This document shows, piece after piece, positions 32,750 to 42,621 of a DNA stretch of 64,000 nucleotides. The stretch's first letter is position 1. The number at the start of each line of letters is the position of its first letter. The DNA is from Primulina eburnea. Its lineage: Eukaryota > Streptophyta > Magnoliopsida > Lamiales > Gesneriaceae. The translations under genes and the position numbers were made by a program. The stretch is taken from the NCBI RefSeq assembly GCF_022965805.1, contig NC_133110.1:31868790-31932789 (forward strand), written 5' to 3'. The notes under the pieces are model-generated. The model had not been told where the DNA came from and ran no database searches. It worked only from the letters and a program-made list of their open reading frames with translations.

Positions 32750-34317
32750 TTCAGCTGTTGCATCAGTTGGTAATTGAATATTCTCAATAGGCTCCTCCAA
32801 TTGATTATCAGGAACAGCTTCCTGTTCAACTGGTTGATCTAACACTTCTGGTTCAGGTGTTTGAAGATTATCTTGATTGATATGATTTTCTTCTTCATTA
32901 TCATCTTCCAAACTGATATATGTAAGTCGATCAACTAGCTCAACTGGATCAGTTGGCTTATCAGTTAATATAGTTTCATAAAAAACAACATGTATAGACT
33001 CTTCAACATTTAGTGTTCTCTTGTTAAAGACTCTATAAGCTTTGCTAACTGATGAATAAGCCAGAAATATTCCCTCTGCAGATTTAGCATCAAAGGCTTT
33101 TAAATGATTTTTGCCATTTTCAAGAATAAAACATCTGCAGCCGAATATTTTGAAATAAGAAACCACACTTTTTCGTCCATGCCAGATCTCATAAGGTGTT
33201 TTCAAATGATTTTTATTAATCATCGATCTGTTTTGAGTATAACACGCAGTGTTTACTGCCTCTGCCCAATACCTTTGAGAAATACCAGAATCAGCAAGCA
33301 TTGTTCTAGCAGCTTCTTTAAGGGTTTGATTTCTTCTCTCAGCTACACCATTTTGCTAAGGAGTTCTAGCTGCTGAAATCTCATGCTTAATTCCAGCATT
33401 TTCTATAAAATTTTAAAGAATTTGGTTGATGAATTCAGTTTCTCGATCGGATCTGATCCTATCGATTCCAACTGCTTTCTCGTTTAATAGGTTTTTGAAA
33501 AGCTTGATCAGTTGTGTAGCAGTTTGGTCTTTGGATTTGAGAAAAATAACCTAAGTAAATCCTGAAAAATCATCTATAACCACCAAGGTGTATTTCATTC
33601 CCCCTAAGCTCATGACTGGTATTGGATCAAATAGATACATATGTAACAGCTCTAAGCATCGGGAAGAAGATTTACGACCCTTGTTTTTAAAAGAAGATTT
33701 AACTTGTTTACCAAATTGACATGCTGAGCAAATTTTATCTTTGGTAAAATCCATTTTGGGCAAACCAGTTACAAGATCATGATTACTCAGATATGCAATA
33801 GATTTAAAGTTCTGGTGGTTTAATCTCTTATGCCACAACAAGTTTTTAGAAGATTTTGAAGCAATAAAACATACTGTGCATAAGTTTGATAATTCCAACT
33901 GACTTTGTAAGTGTTTCTACACCGTCTGCCAGTTAGTATGACCTCATCAGTTGCATCTCTGACTGAACAAGAATGTTTGTCAAACTGAACTGAGAATCCA
34001 TTATCGCATAACTGACTAATGCTAATAAGATTACACTTGAGATTCTCAACTAATAAAACATCATTAATGATAAAGTTACCATGGATAAGCTTACCCTTAC
34101 CCACAGTTTTACCTTTGGAATTATCTCTGAAACTGATGTTTGGACTAGTGTATTTGATCAGTTGAGATAACAAGTTTGCATCTCCCGTCATGTGTCGTGA
34201 GCATCCACTATCCAAGTACCAGTTCCTTGCTTGTACCTGTTTCCTGCAATGACACACAAGATATAATTTTGGTACACACAAGATATAATTTTGGTACCCT
34301 TTTCTATTTGGGTCCAA
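32750..34317 (-). pseudogene. Outer copia protease and integrase
   Basis: Protease: WYLDSGCSRHMTGDANLLSQ near 34220, with the DSG active site intact. Integrase: zinc finger HKRLNHQNFKS and CSACQFGKQV near 33830-33700. In the core the first catalytic Asp context reads HMYLFDP instead of the HMDLFGP seen in the inner copy, so an Asp is replaced by Tyr. The C-terminal domain (AEAVNTACYTQNRSMI, KTPYEIWHGRK) runs from 33301. An acidic linker rich in E, P and Q (EPEVLDQPVEQEAVPDNQ) leads into RT. Frameshifts separate the three open parts. Confidence 0.9.
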
Positions 34318-36272
34318 AATTGATTAGTCTTTTAGGAACCCAGACTTGGATTAGTCTAACTGACTGTCCAGTTGCTGTATTCCAGATGGTCATTCTCGAT
34401 TTGTGTGTGCTTGATGTGTAGTGTACAGATGAGACAACATGTGATTTATCTTTGTTCAACTGATTGTTCAGCCGACATCTTTTCTGAACTAGCTTGTTGT
34501 TATAGTATTTGGAGTAACCATTTGAATAATTCTTGCTGAATCTTTTTGACGACTAACTGCGTGAGTAAGTTAAAACTTTTGGGCTATAACCAATACCATA
34601 TCTTTTAGCCTTGTTTGTACTTTCAATAGGCTGTTCAACCACTTCACTTGGCTCAGTTTGTTCTTATACCACGACTGATTTGACAAAGTGAATGTATTTC
34701 CCTTTATCCATATTCAGTTTTGGTCGAGTATCATTGGAAGACATTTCATCTTTGTTACTGAACCCTAAACCAGTTTTATCAGTAATTGATTTCTGTGAGT
34801 TCTGTATTTCAGTTAATGCAACAGATGATTTGTTCCAAGCCTGAATAAGCTCAGCTTGCTTTGAATTTTCAAGCATTAACTTCTGAATCATTGATTGATT
34901 CTTGTTTCTTTCAGAATGGAGCTCAGCAATTTCCCCTTTTAGAGTCAACACATCAACTGATACATCAGTTTTAGTTTTATTGTCTATGGGATCATTTTGC
35001 TTTGCTCTGGCCTTTTCAAAAGATAAGGCAAGCTTGTGGAACTCGTTGACCATGTCATGAAGAGTTGAAATGAGTTCTTCTCTAGCGAAATCAGTTGAGG
35101 TGAAGTCAAATACCTGTTGACTTCTTGACTCCACTTCTGTATCCCCAGCCATTAGACACTTCACTTCCTCTTCACCATCACTGGAACTGCATGATGTTTC
35201 TGGCTCTGACTTTTCGCTGTCAATTTTTTTACATTTAGATTTACTCTTTTCAGCTAAGAGCACCTTATGCTTCTTCCTCAAAGGCTTCTTATCATCCTTG
35301 GGTCTCCTCTTGTGCTCATATGACTTCTTCTTTCTTTCAGTCGATTCTTGACTGTCATTCTTAGGTTTGGGATAGTCAGCAATGAAGTGAGCGGATTTTC
35401 CACAGTTGTAGCAAGCATTTGATTCCTCTTTAGAATTGTTTCTCTGATAATATTTCTGGAAGTTTCCTTGATTTTTCCTCATGAACCTTCCAAATTTTTT
35501 TATGAACAATGACATGGCATCATTGCTTAATTGATCAGCAACCTTCTCGACTGAACCACTTGGTTCTGTTCTAATAGCATCTAAGGCAATTGTGACTGCT
35601 GGAGTAGAGGGTTCTCCTTCTCGAGTTTGCAGCTCAACTCATAGGCCTTCAGATCAGCAAATAGGTCATGAAGCTCAACCTTGTTTAGATCCTTGGACTC
35701 CCTCATTGCCATGGTATTAACGTCCCACTCCTTGGGAAGACCTTTGATAACTTTTAATGCAACTTCTTTGTTGGTATACACTTTTCAAAGTGCATTTAGT
35801 TTATTGATGATACAGCTGACTCTTTCATCATAATCATGCATCGATTCTCCAGTTCTCATCTTGATATTATCAAACTTCTGAACAGAAACAGAAAGTTTAT
35901 TCTCTTTGGTTTGTTCATTTCCTTCACAAAGCTGGATCAGCTTTTTCCAAATTTCTTTAGTTGTCTTACACATTTTGATCTTGCTGAAAGTTATTTTATC
36001 CAGCGTTTTGTACAGTATATCCTTTGCCACATTGTCCAAATTTGGTTTTCTTTTGTCTTCAGCAGTCCATTCGTCTCTGGGCTTTTCAATTCTATGAGGT
36101 GCCCCATCGGTGATTGCAACTGCTGTGTTGGCATTCAGAATTTACATTGGTCCGTCAGTGATGACGTACCACATATCATCGTCTTGTGCAGCTAAGTGAG
36201 CCTACATGCTGATTTTCCATTCGTTGAAGTCTTCTCTGGAAAACATTGGAATCTTATTGAAGGAAGAAATGA
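34318..36272 (-). pseudogene. Outer copia gag
   Basis: The start codon is apparently lost: text equivalent to the inner MTSFNKIP begins near 36272 but reads ATT-type codons, and a TAG follows within 30 codons. The capsid region (PRDEWTAEDKRKPNLDNVAKDILY, then GESMHDYDERVSCIINKLNAL) is 36039-35785. LKVIKGLPKEWDVN and ELHDLFADLKAYEL are 35781-35581, and the nucleocapsid part is 35515-34664. The zinc knuckle reads CYNCGKSAHFIADY, so the last Cys is replaced by Tyr. It retains about 40 codons missing from the inner copy. Confidence 0.88.
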
Positions 36273-36313
36273 TGAGTAGTTTGAGTAGAAATATTCTTAG
36301 ACAAGATACAACC

Positions 36314-36325
36314 GTTCTGATACCA
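36314..36325 (-). other. Primer-binding site of outer copia
   Basis: The minus strand reads TGGTATCAGAAC after the LTR end, one base different from the TGGTATCAGAGC of the inner element, in the same position relative to the LTR. Confidence 0.85.
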
Positions 36326-36327
36326 CT

Positions 36328-37363
36328 TGAAAGGATCGGTTAAAAGGTGATAAGTGTTTAGAAAGGGGGTTGAATAAACACTCACGGATTATATATATTT
36401 TTCGAATAATGGGTTCAGTTTAGTGACAAACTGACACTCGGTATCTCGTCAGTCGATAAAAATCAGTTTAACTGAATTACAGTTGCGGAAGTAAACTAAC
36501 TGAAAGATAGAATAACTGATAGTAACTGAAATAAAGTGCACACGATTTTTTTCTGGATGTTCGGAGAATAGAATAACTCTTATGTCACCCCTTCTCTCAA
36601 GAAGATAGGATTTTCACTAAAAGACTTTGATCGAATACAAAAACTTTTTACTAAACCACTTCATTTTGGACTTAACACTGCCAAACTGAAACTCTTAGTT
36701 TACAAAAACTTTTACGGTGCGTGAATGAGTATAACACAACTGAATGAATCTAACAAAGATTTCAAAGTGCTAACAAGCTCGTAAATATAGCTTTGATTGA
36801 TAATGATATATCTGATAAAAGTGAGCTCTTCATATTCGAATACGAGTGGTGATTTTAGCAGAGTAACAGCAAGCTTGAATAGAATAGTAGTTCGCGTTAT
36901 ATTCTTCTCAGCTGCCCTCTTCACCTATTTATAGTCTTCCCTCTCAACGGTAATATTAAATAACATTTGAATTTTTATATCCGTTGATTGTCACGTCAAT
37001 ATTCTCTGAAATTCGTACACTGCAATCTCTGAAATGCGGCGTTCCACTACTAGTTGCAGTCTGTTGTACTATTTGTCGGTTGTCGTTCTCAACTGATGAC
37101 GGGTACAACTGAGAGATCAGCTGAAAGATACTTTGCTGGAAAACTCATAACTGATTGTTTCAACTGATAAGTTTCCAACTGATCAGTCAGTTAGATTCTG
37201 CTTCAACTGATACGTAGATAAGATTTAGCTGGTACGCATTAATCTTCAACTAAATGACAACTAACCGTTGTAATATATTAGTCAGTTAAGCTCGTTGCCT
37301 TTGATCAGTTATTTCAATAGGTTCGTTGCTTAGTTTGTCAAATCTGAAATTTAGTTTCAAACA
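36328..37363 (-). repeat. 5' LTR of the outer copia (1036 bp)
   Basis: On the minus strand it starts TGTTTGAAACTAAATTTCAG and ends ACCGATCCTTTCA. TATTTATA at 36926-36933 is the TATA box. The right flank TTAAC (37364-37368) matches the left one at 10440-10444. Confidence 0.9.
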
Positions 37364-37659
37364 TTAACCATCGTTTTCAAACTGATTTAAATAGTTAGAG
37401 CCTCCGTTGGTTCAGTTCTCGTCATAACTGAACGAATGAATGCAAAAACTAATCTATTCTTTTGGTTATTCAATTACACAAGATATACAAATATATCAGT
37501 GCATCTTAACGAAGTATTATTTCGAGTGTTTTTCGCTTGGTTCTATACCAAACTCGATCTAATTCATCGGTGTAAACATTCTTAGAACACGAGCTATTGC
37601 AGATCTTGGAGAATATTTAGTTTGAAGTACCTCAAGGTGCTATGTATCCGATCCTAACA
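37364..37659 (+). repeat. 5' LTR of plus-strand copia, right piece
   Basis: It continues the LTR interrupted at 10444, starting with the second TTAAC. Text such as TTATTTCGAGTGT, CGCTTGGTT and AACTCGATCTAATTCATCGG matches the end of the copia solo LTR at 8907-8966. It ends CGATCCTAACA, followed by the primer-binding site. Confidence 0.88.
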
Positions 37660-38676
37660 AGTGGTATCAGAGCTAGTTGTTTTAAGAAGGACATTTGAAA
37701 ACTGATATTTTAAAATATGTTTTAAAATGTTATTTAAAATGGATTTCAAAATCCTCTTTAAAATTTTATGCGTTTGTTATGAGGAGAGAGAAGGTTCCTG
37801 GCTCAGCATCTAACATTGTAGCCACTTCTCTCGACTCATTAACCTTGTTGTTTTAAGTAGCTTGCAGGGTTTAGAGTTCAACTGATAGCAGTTCAACTAA
37901 ACTGCTCTAAAGACAAAATTTCAGCTGCAAGTATACCAGTCCAACTGATCAACAAACGAAACCTAACTACCAGCTGAAACTGATGAGTTAAATGGAGCTT
38001 AATCATCAGTAGTTCCGCCGCTTCATTGCCATATCAGATCAAATACATATGATCAATGTGGTTCAACACTAGTTGAGTCCAATTTGAGTCAGCTCGACTA
38101 GTTAGCCAGCACAGAGATCAGTCCAAGGCAAATTAGATGAGCCTATGGAAAAAGAAACTCAAAATCTTTGCACCATTCAAATCATTCTAGGCGACTAGTT
38201 GTTAGTATATTCAGTTCGATTATGTGTAAAATAACTGATGTTGGATGTTATTTAAAGTCTGCTAGTGTAGTAGCATTTTCCCTTACATTGGTTGATAGCG
38301 CAGATGTATAATACAAGGAACGCTTATTTGGTTAAATAAACATCTTGTTCATCCAGTTAGCCTTTACATAACTGAACTGTTATTTTAAGATTTGTTGCTT
38401 AAAGTGCTTGATTGATACTAATCATGTAAATGATTATTTTTGAAGGGGATTTTTTTTAATTCAGTTTCTGAGGGGGAGTTTTGTTTAGAATTATCTCTCG
38501 AACTGAAAAACTGTTTTCAAATTATTTCATTCAGTTGTTGAGGGGTAGCGTTTTTTTCTGCTATTCCTCGAGCTGAAAAACTTTCCGTTAAAAGGTTTTC
38601 TTTATTTTTTAAAAAGGGGATAATTTCTTTTTAACTTTAATTGTTTAAGTTTTGTGATCATCCAAAAAGGAGATAT
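37660..38676 (+). other. Non-coding interior of the plus-strand copia
   Basis: TGGTATCAGAGC at 37662-37673 is the initiator tRNA-Met primer-binding site. About 1.0 kb follows with no ORF of note, only AACTGA-rich text. Near the end come two GAGGGGGAGTTTTGTTT and GAGGGGTAGCGTTTTTTT stretches and a purine run (AAAAAGGAGATAT) just before the 3' LTR. The layout is that of a non-autonomous element. Confidence 0.85.
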
Positions 38677-39706
38677 TGTTGGAACATTTCATGTTCGCAA
38701 TCTAAATTTTGATGTTAACAAAACTTGCTTTGTTTCTAATGATTACTTCAGTGCGCAGGTAGTTAGGAACTGATCAGGCTTCTAACTGATCAAGTCAAGC
38801 GAGGTAAAACTGAAGTTGTCGAAGAAGCCAACTGAAAGCATCAACTGATCAACCAAACTGAACCAGTTCAACTAATGTATCGTAAAAGAGTTCAACTGAT
38901 TGTTCAGTTGATAGGTGGTTCGGCAGGAGAACCTCAGAAGCCCGGCCACCTGAAGGAGTGTTCAACTGATGAAGAACCCAACTGAAGATCAGTTCAACTG
39001 AGCAATAGTGAAATCAGTTCATCTGACGAGTCAAGTGATTTCACCAGCCCAACTGAAGACCAGTTCAGAACATCAGTTTGGAGCAATCAGTTGCAGATCA
39101 AGACAAGCTGATTTAAGTGGATTACACCTGTGCGTGAAGGTACAAAGCCATTGTCCAGACAAAGGACAATAATGGTCTTGCATCAGAGCATTAACGACAA
39201 AGCGCTTCAGGAGGACAGCCAAAAAGACGAGACACAAAGTCCAAGGAGCCGATTTAAATGCAACGTATACATTAAATGAATCTCACTGTACGATCAGCTT
39301 TTCCCGCCTATATAAAGAGAAGATCGGTGAAGACTCAATCAAGTGAAAAGATACGAGAGTGAAAAGAATTGAGAAGGAAAACAGAAAGGGCACGCTCGGT
39401 TGCATATCAGCTTTCAGAAGCACATAAATCCAGAGGGAACTCTTCATCGTTGTATCAGCTTAGTTTAGAAGCCACTTTCCCTCAGTGTGTGAGAACATTT
39501 TTGTTCAGTTCATACTACACACACACAATCACTCTCAAAACCATTCAAACACCGTCTTGCACAAAGACGTTAAACTTGTGTATGTAGTCTTTCTCACATA
39601 GACGTTAAAGAAGTGCTGACTGGAAGGTGCTACCTTCAGTATAGTCTAGGAGTTTAGTTAAGGCAGTGGGTAAGTCCTAAGCAGGGTGGGTTTATACAAG
39701 TTTTTA
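38677..39706 (+). repeat. 3' LTR of plus-strand copia, truncated
   Basis: It starts TGTTGGAACATTTCATG and follows the 5' LTR text until GGGTGGGTTTATACAAG near 39700. The expected continuation (TTGTATAGATCAAAGTC) is replaced by gypsy gag sequence. TATATAAA is at 39309-39316. The last ~400 bp of the LTR are missing. Confidence 0.85.
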
Positions 39707-40367
39707 CACTTCTAAGGCTTCCGAGTTTCATAACTTGAAGCAGGGCAATATGTCAGTTGCGGATTATGCAGATACTTTTTATGCTATTCTGAGATATGCT
39801 CATCATGTTACTGCAAGCCAGGTTGCTGTTGTCGAAAGTTTCATTGAAGGATTGAACGATCATCTGCACCTTTTTGTTTCTATCGGTAAGCCACTGAATT
39901 ATCTTGAAGTAGTGGAAATATAAAAAATGGCTGAAGCTAGTCTTAAGAGGAGTGGCAATCGAGTGCCTACCCAACATCATCATTCGGGAAGGCAACAGTT
40001 CAATCAATCTGGTTCTGCATCTCTTCGTCCACGTGGGAAGCCGTTTAAGAAGCCCGGTTCTAGTTCTTTGAGTTCAGGGAGTTCAGGGGACCGTGGTGGA
40101 TATCGTTATAGTGGACCTTACTGTGATCACTGTGGAGGCAAGCATTTCAGGGGACCGTGGTGGATATTGTTATTATTGAACTGTTTCATAACAGAATCCT
40201 AACCTCATTTGTTTACTGTGGGGGGGGGGGGGAGGGGGGGGCTGCTGTGGTTGCTTTTGGGCACCATGGCAGATCTCCCGAGTCGTTTTGCAGTATCAGG
40301 CCGAGGTTCCGCCAGTGAAGCTCGAGATTGAGGTTGAATTGCTTGGTTCTGTTCAGCGGTGAACCTG
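39707..40367 (+). pseudogene. Gypsy gag fragment with partial zinc knuckle
   Basis: The reading SEFHNLKQGNMSVADYADTF, then VAVVESFIEGLNDHLHLFVS is the typical end of the gypsy Retrotrans_gag domain. A stop (ATATAA near 39919) follows, and the frame continues with a basic linker (KRSGNR, RPRGKPFKKPGSSS). CDHCGGKHF starts a CCHC knuckle but is cut off at about 40150, where GGGGACCGTGGTGGATA repeats text from 40085. After a long G run (40220-40241) the rest is unrecognised. It represents a gypsy element that lost nearly all of pol. Confidence 0.8.
40220..40241 (+). repeat. Interrupted G run (13 G, A, 8 G)
   Basis: A near-pure G run inside the decayed gypsy interior. A length error is possible. 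It could form a quadruplex if real. Confidence 0.85.
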
Positions 40368-42155
40368 TGTAATGTCCCAAATAACAATACGAGATTAATG
40401 GTAATTATTAGACCAAGTCAAAGTTATAAGAAAAATGTATAGTAGAAGAAAATGGAGACTTTGAATACACAATTAAAAAAATACATATACATATCATATA
40501 GACACACCCAAATTTACATTAAATAGAGAGAGAAGGAACAAGGAAGAAAAAGGGAGAAGCCATTTCCAAACCCAATTCATGTCACCATTGTAGCAGTTGC
40601 TGTAAAATCTTCATAACTCCTCCGCGCGAACTCGAAAATTAAAAATTCTTGAATGTTTGTGTTTCTAACATCCTAAGCTTCGATTCAAGCTATAAATCAG
40701 TAATTTTGAGAAAGTATTTAGCTAGATCGAAGCTGCTGTTTTTTTTTAACTCATTTCCCAGCTTGTTTCAGTTAGTTTCTGGTTAGTTTACAGCTTTTGC
40801 TTCTGATTTTCGAGTTTATGTATATTGTGCACTAAGAATCTCAACTTGTGGTTCAAATAAAACTTGTATATCCATTATTAGCTTTCTGCAACCGCTGGAG
40901 AAATGGAATTCCAATTAGAAGCGGATTTGATAAGATTTTTATACCAAACGGTGTCACAATCGAACTCTGTGTTTCAGCTGTGTAGAATGGCTACTGTAGT
41001 TCGAGGTTAGTACCATTTTGCATTTGGATTCTGGATATTTGGTTAAAATAAAAATCGTAGATCTATGTGTTATCTTTGGAATGAGACTTGAATCGTTAAA
41101 TTCCATTAAGAATTGAATAAGTTATGCACATTTTACTGAAACTTGCTCATTTATAGAATTCTCTCCACGAATTTCATGAGTAGCAGCATGTTCTTGTTAA
41201 TTTTGGGATTAATCTACTGAGATTCTAAAAATGTTTTCTACTAGTAAAACTTAGATAATTGATTTTCTTGCATATCCAATTTGCATATTTTTATTTGAAG
41301 CAGTATTGAATTAATTATGAATTTTGTACAAAAACTGCTTTTTTTGATAAATAATCTGATTTCTTGACTTATATATTTTTAGATTCGGTTGAAGTATTGA
41401 CTTGGGTTGGCTCAATATTATTTACTTTAAGTTGTTTGGTAGCAAATCGATGTTTTTTTACTGTTATATTATATTTTTATTTGGTTTTCGGTGGAATTCT
41501 TGGATGGAATAAGAATTTAATTGAGATTGTATTTTGTTGATATTATAGTAGAACACAACACCCCGTCCTGAGTGGATGAGTCGGTGGATGTTGCTGGGGG
41601 GTTCTCTTCTCTTGGTTACCCTATGACCAAATGATTCACTTGATCTTGAGATTAATTGATACCCTCCAGCTTCTGTTCATGCATTTAATTATATTACATC
41701 TTTATGGATTTTTTATGAACTAGTTGTCCTTTTAATTATCATATAAAATTGATTGTATCATACTAGGTTTATACTCACCGGCATGTCAGCTACCTCTTGT
41801 TTTCATGTGCTTGATGGTAGGTGAGAAGAGGCCTAGGATTCCAGAGTCCAGCTTCAGCGAGGATATGCGAGTTAGAATGTGATTCTCGAGTGTTATTAGT
41901 TATTTGATGATATTTGGATTATTTTGACTCACTAGTTTATTTTGACATGTTAAAAGTTATGTTTTAAACATTTGTGACTTGTAAATTATTTTGTCGATAT
42001 TTATGTCGGTCTGTGATGCACATGTTATGTGTTTTACTCAATCATTTGTTTTGTTAGAACTATAATTATTTCTTTGGATTTTGCTTGGGTCGGGTTTTTA
42101 CATTTTTGAATGCTTCTATTTTAGGGGAGATGCTGCCCGTTTTATTTTAGAAAAG
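40368..42155 (+). repeat. Gypsy LTR, truncated at its 3' end
   Basis: It starts TGTAATGTCCCAAATAAC directly after the gypsy remnant. It contains a block typical of plant gypsy LTRs (ACACCCCGTCCTGAGTGGAT, then TATACTCACCGGCATGTCAG) and the motif GGGGAGATGCTGCCCG near 42125. The expected ending with GGGACATTACA-type text is absent; sequence changes to an unrelated AT-rich text at about 42155. No ORF of note. Confidence 0.7.
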
Positions 42156-42271
42156 TTAAAAAAATTCCCTCATTTATAATTATTACAAATAGATGTTGGA
42201 CTCGTGGCCCCACAACCTGAAATAATAATCATGTAGCTACAAATACAAAAAATAAAAATAAAAATCACTAT

Positions 42272-42621
42272 TGGGTGCAACAATTGTCCTTGCTCGGTAG
42301 AGCGATCGAACCGTTGTGCTTGAGCTGCTGTGCGGTTTAAAAAATTTGAGTTGCATAATTACCATCATCTATAGCTTTTTGTAAAGCGGCAAGCGCTCGG
42401 TCCTACAGTTGGTATCAGAGCCAAGGTCACGGGTTCGATTCCCATTGATTGCAAGGAGTGCAATTATTGGGAGAGAGAGTGTTGGGTGCAATAATTGTCC
42501 CTGCTTGGTAGAGAGATCGAACCGTGGCGCTTGAGCTGTTGTGAAGTTTAAAAGATTTTAATTCCACCATTACCACCAGCTATAGCTTTTGGTAAAGCGG
42601 CAAGCGTTCGGTCCTACGACA
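42272..42621 (+). mobile_element. Complete TRIM element (350 bp)
   Basis: Two LTRs of about 136-139 bp (42272-42407, 42483-42621), starting TGGGTGCAA and ending TCCTACA or TACGACA. Between them are a primer-binding site TGGTATCAGAGC (42410-42421) and a purine tract GGGAGAGAGAG. Target duplication ACTAT at 42267-42271 and 42622-42626. An apparently empty homologous site with a single ACTAT exists at 48170-48182. The interior carries GGTTCGATTCC (42432-42442), a perfect Pol III B-box word, and the LTR carries GGTAGAGCGATCGAACC, which resembles a tRNA D-arm. There is no coding capacity, as in all TRIMs. Confidence 0.88.

Larger units (their letters stand above)
10445..37363 (-). mobile_element. 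Outer minus-strand copia element with accessory and antisense genes
   Basis: It is bounded by target duplication TTAAC (10440-10444, 37364-37368). In its own 5' to 3' direction it has: 5' LTR (36328-37363), tRNA-Met-type primer-binding site, gag, protease, integrase, RT, RNase H (ending 31068), an opposite-strand small gene (30430-30849), an accessory ORF (29810 to 11659, in three pieces), polypurine tract and 3' LTR (10445-11483). Two later insertions sit inside the accessory ORF: the inner copia (13693-26423) and a gypsy solo LTR (26834-29514). Without them it is about 11.5 kb. A coding region downstream of pol resembles the Sirevirus layout, but I do not assign the lineage firmly. Confidence 0.9.
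9302..39706 (+). mobile_element. Plus-strand non-autonomous copia element, split by a 27-kb nest
   Basis: The 5' LTR is 9302-10444 plus 37369-37659, together about 1434 bp, starting TGTTGGAACATTTCATG and ending CGATCCTAACA. The interior (37660-38676) is only about 1.0 kb and has no ORF. The 3' LTR starts at 38677 after a purine tract and stops near 39706, truncated at a junction with gypsy sequence. The 5' LTR is split by the minus-strand copia element at TTAAC (10440-10444 and 37364-37368). With a primer-binding site, polypurine tract and two LTRs but no coding capacity, it depends, or depended, on proteins of a related element. Confidence 0.85.

Noticed and set aside
42431..42443. A tRNA gene, because of GGGTTCGATTCCC after a TGGTATCAGAGCC text.
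   Set aside because: Only a B-box word is present; no acceptor stem or anticodon arm can be folded. The context is the primer-binding site of a TRIM, repeated at 3683.
42272..42621. A Cassandra-type TRIM with 5S rRNA in its LTR.
   Set aside because: The LTR does not contain recognisable 5S rRNA internal promoter text; only tRNA-like words are seen.
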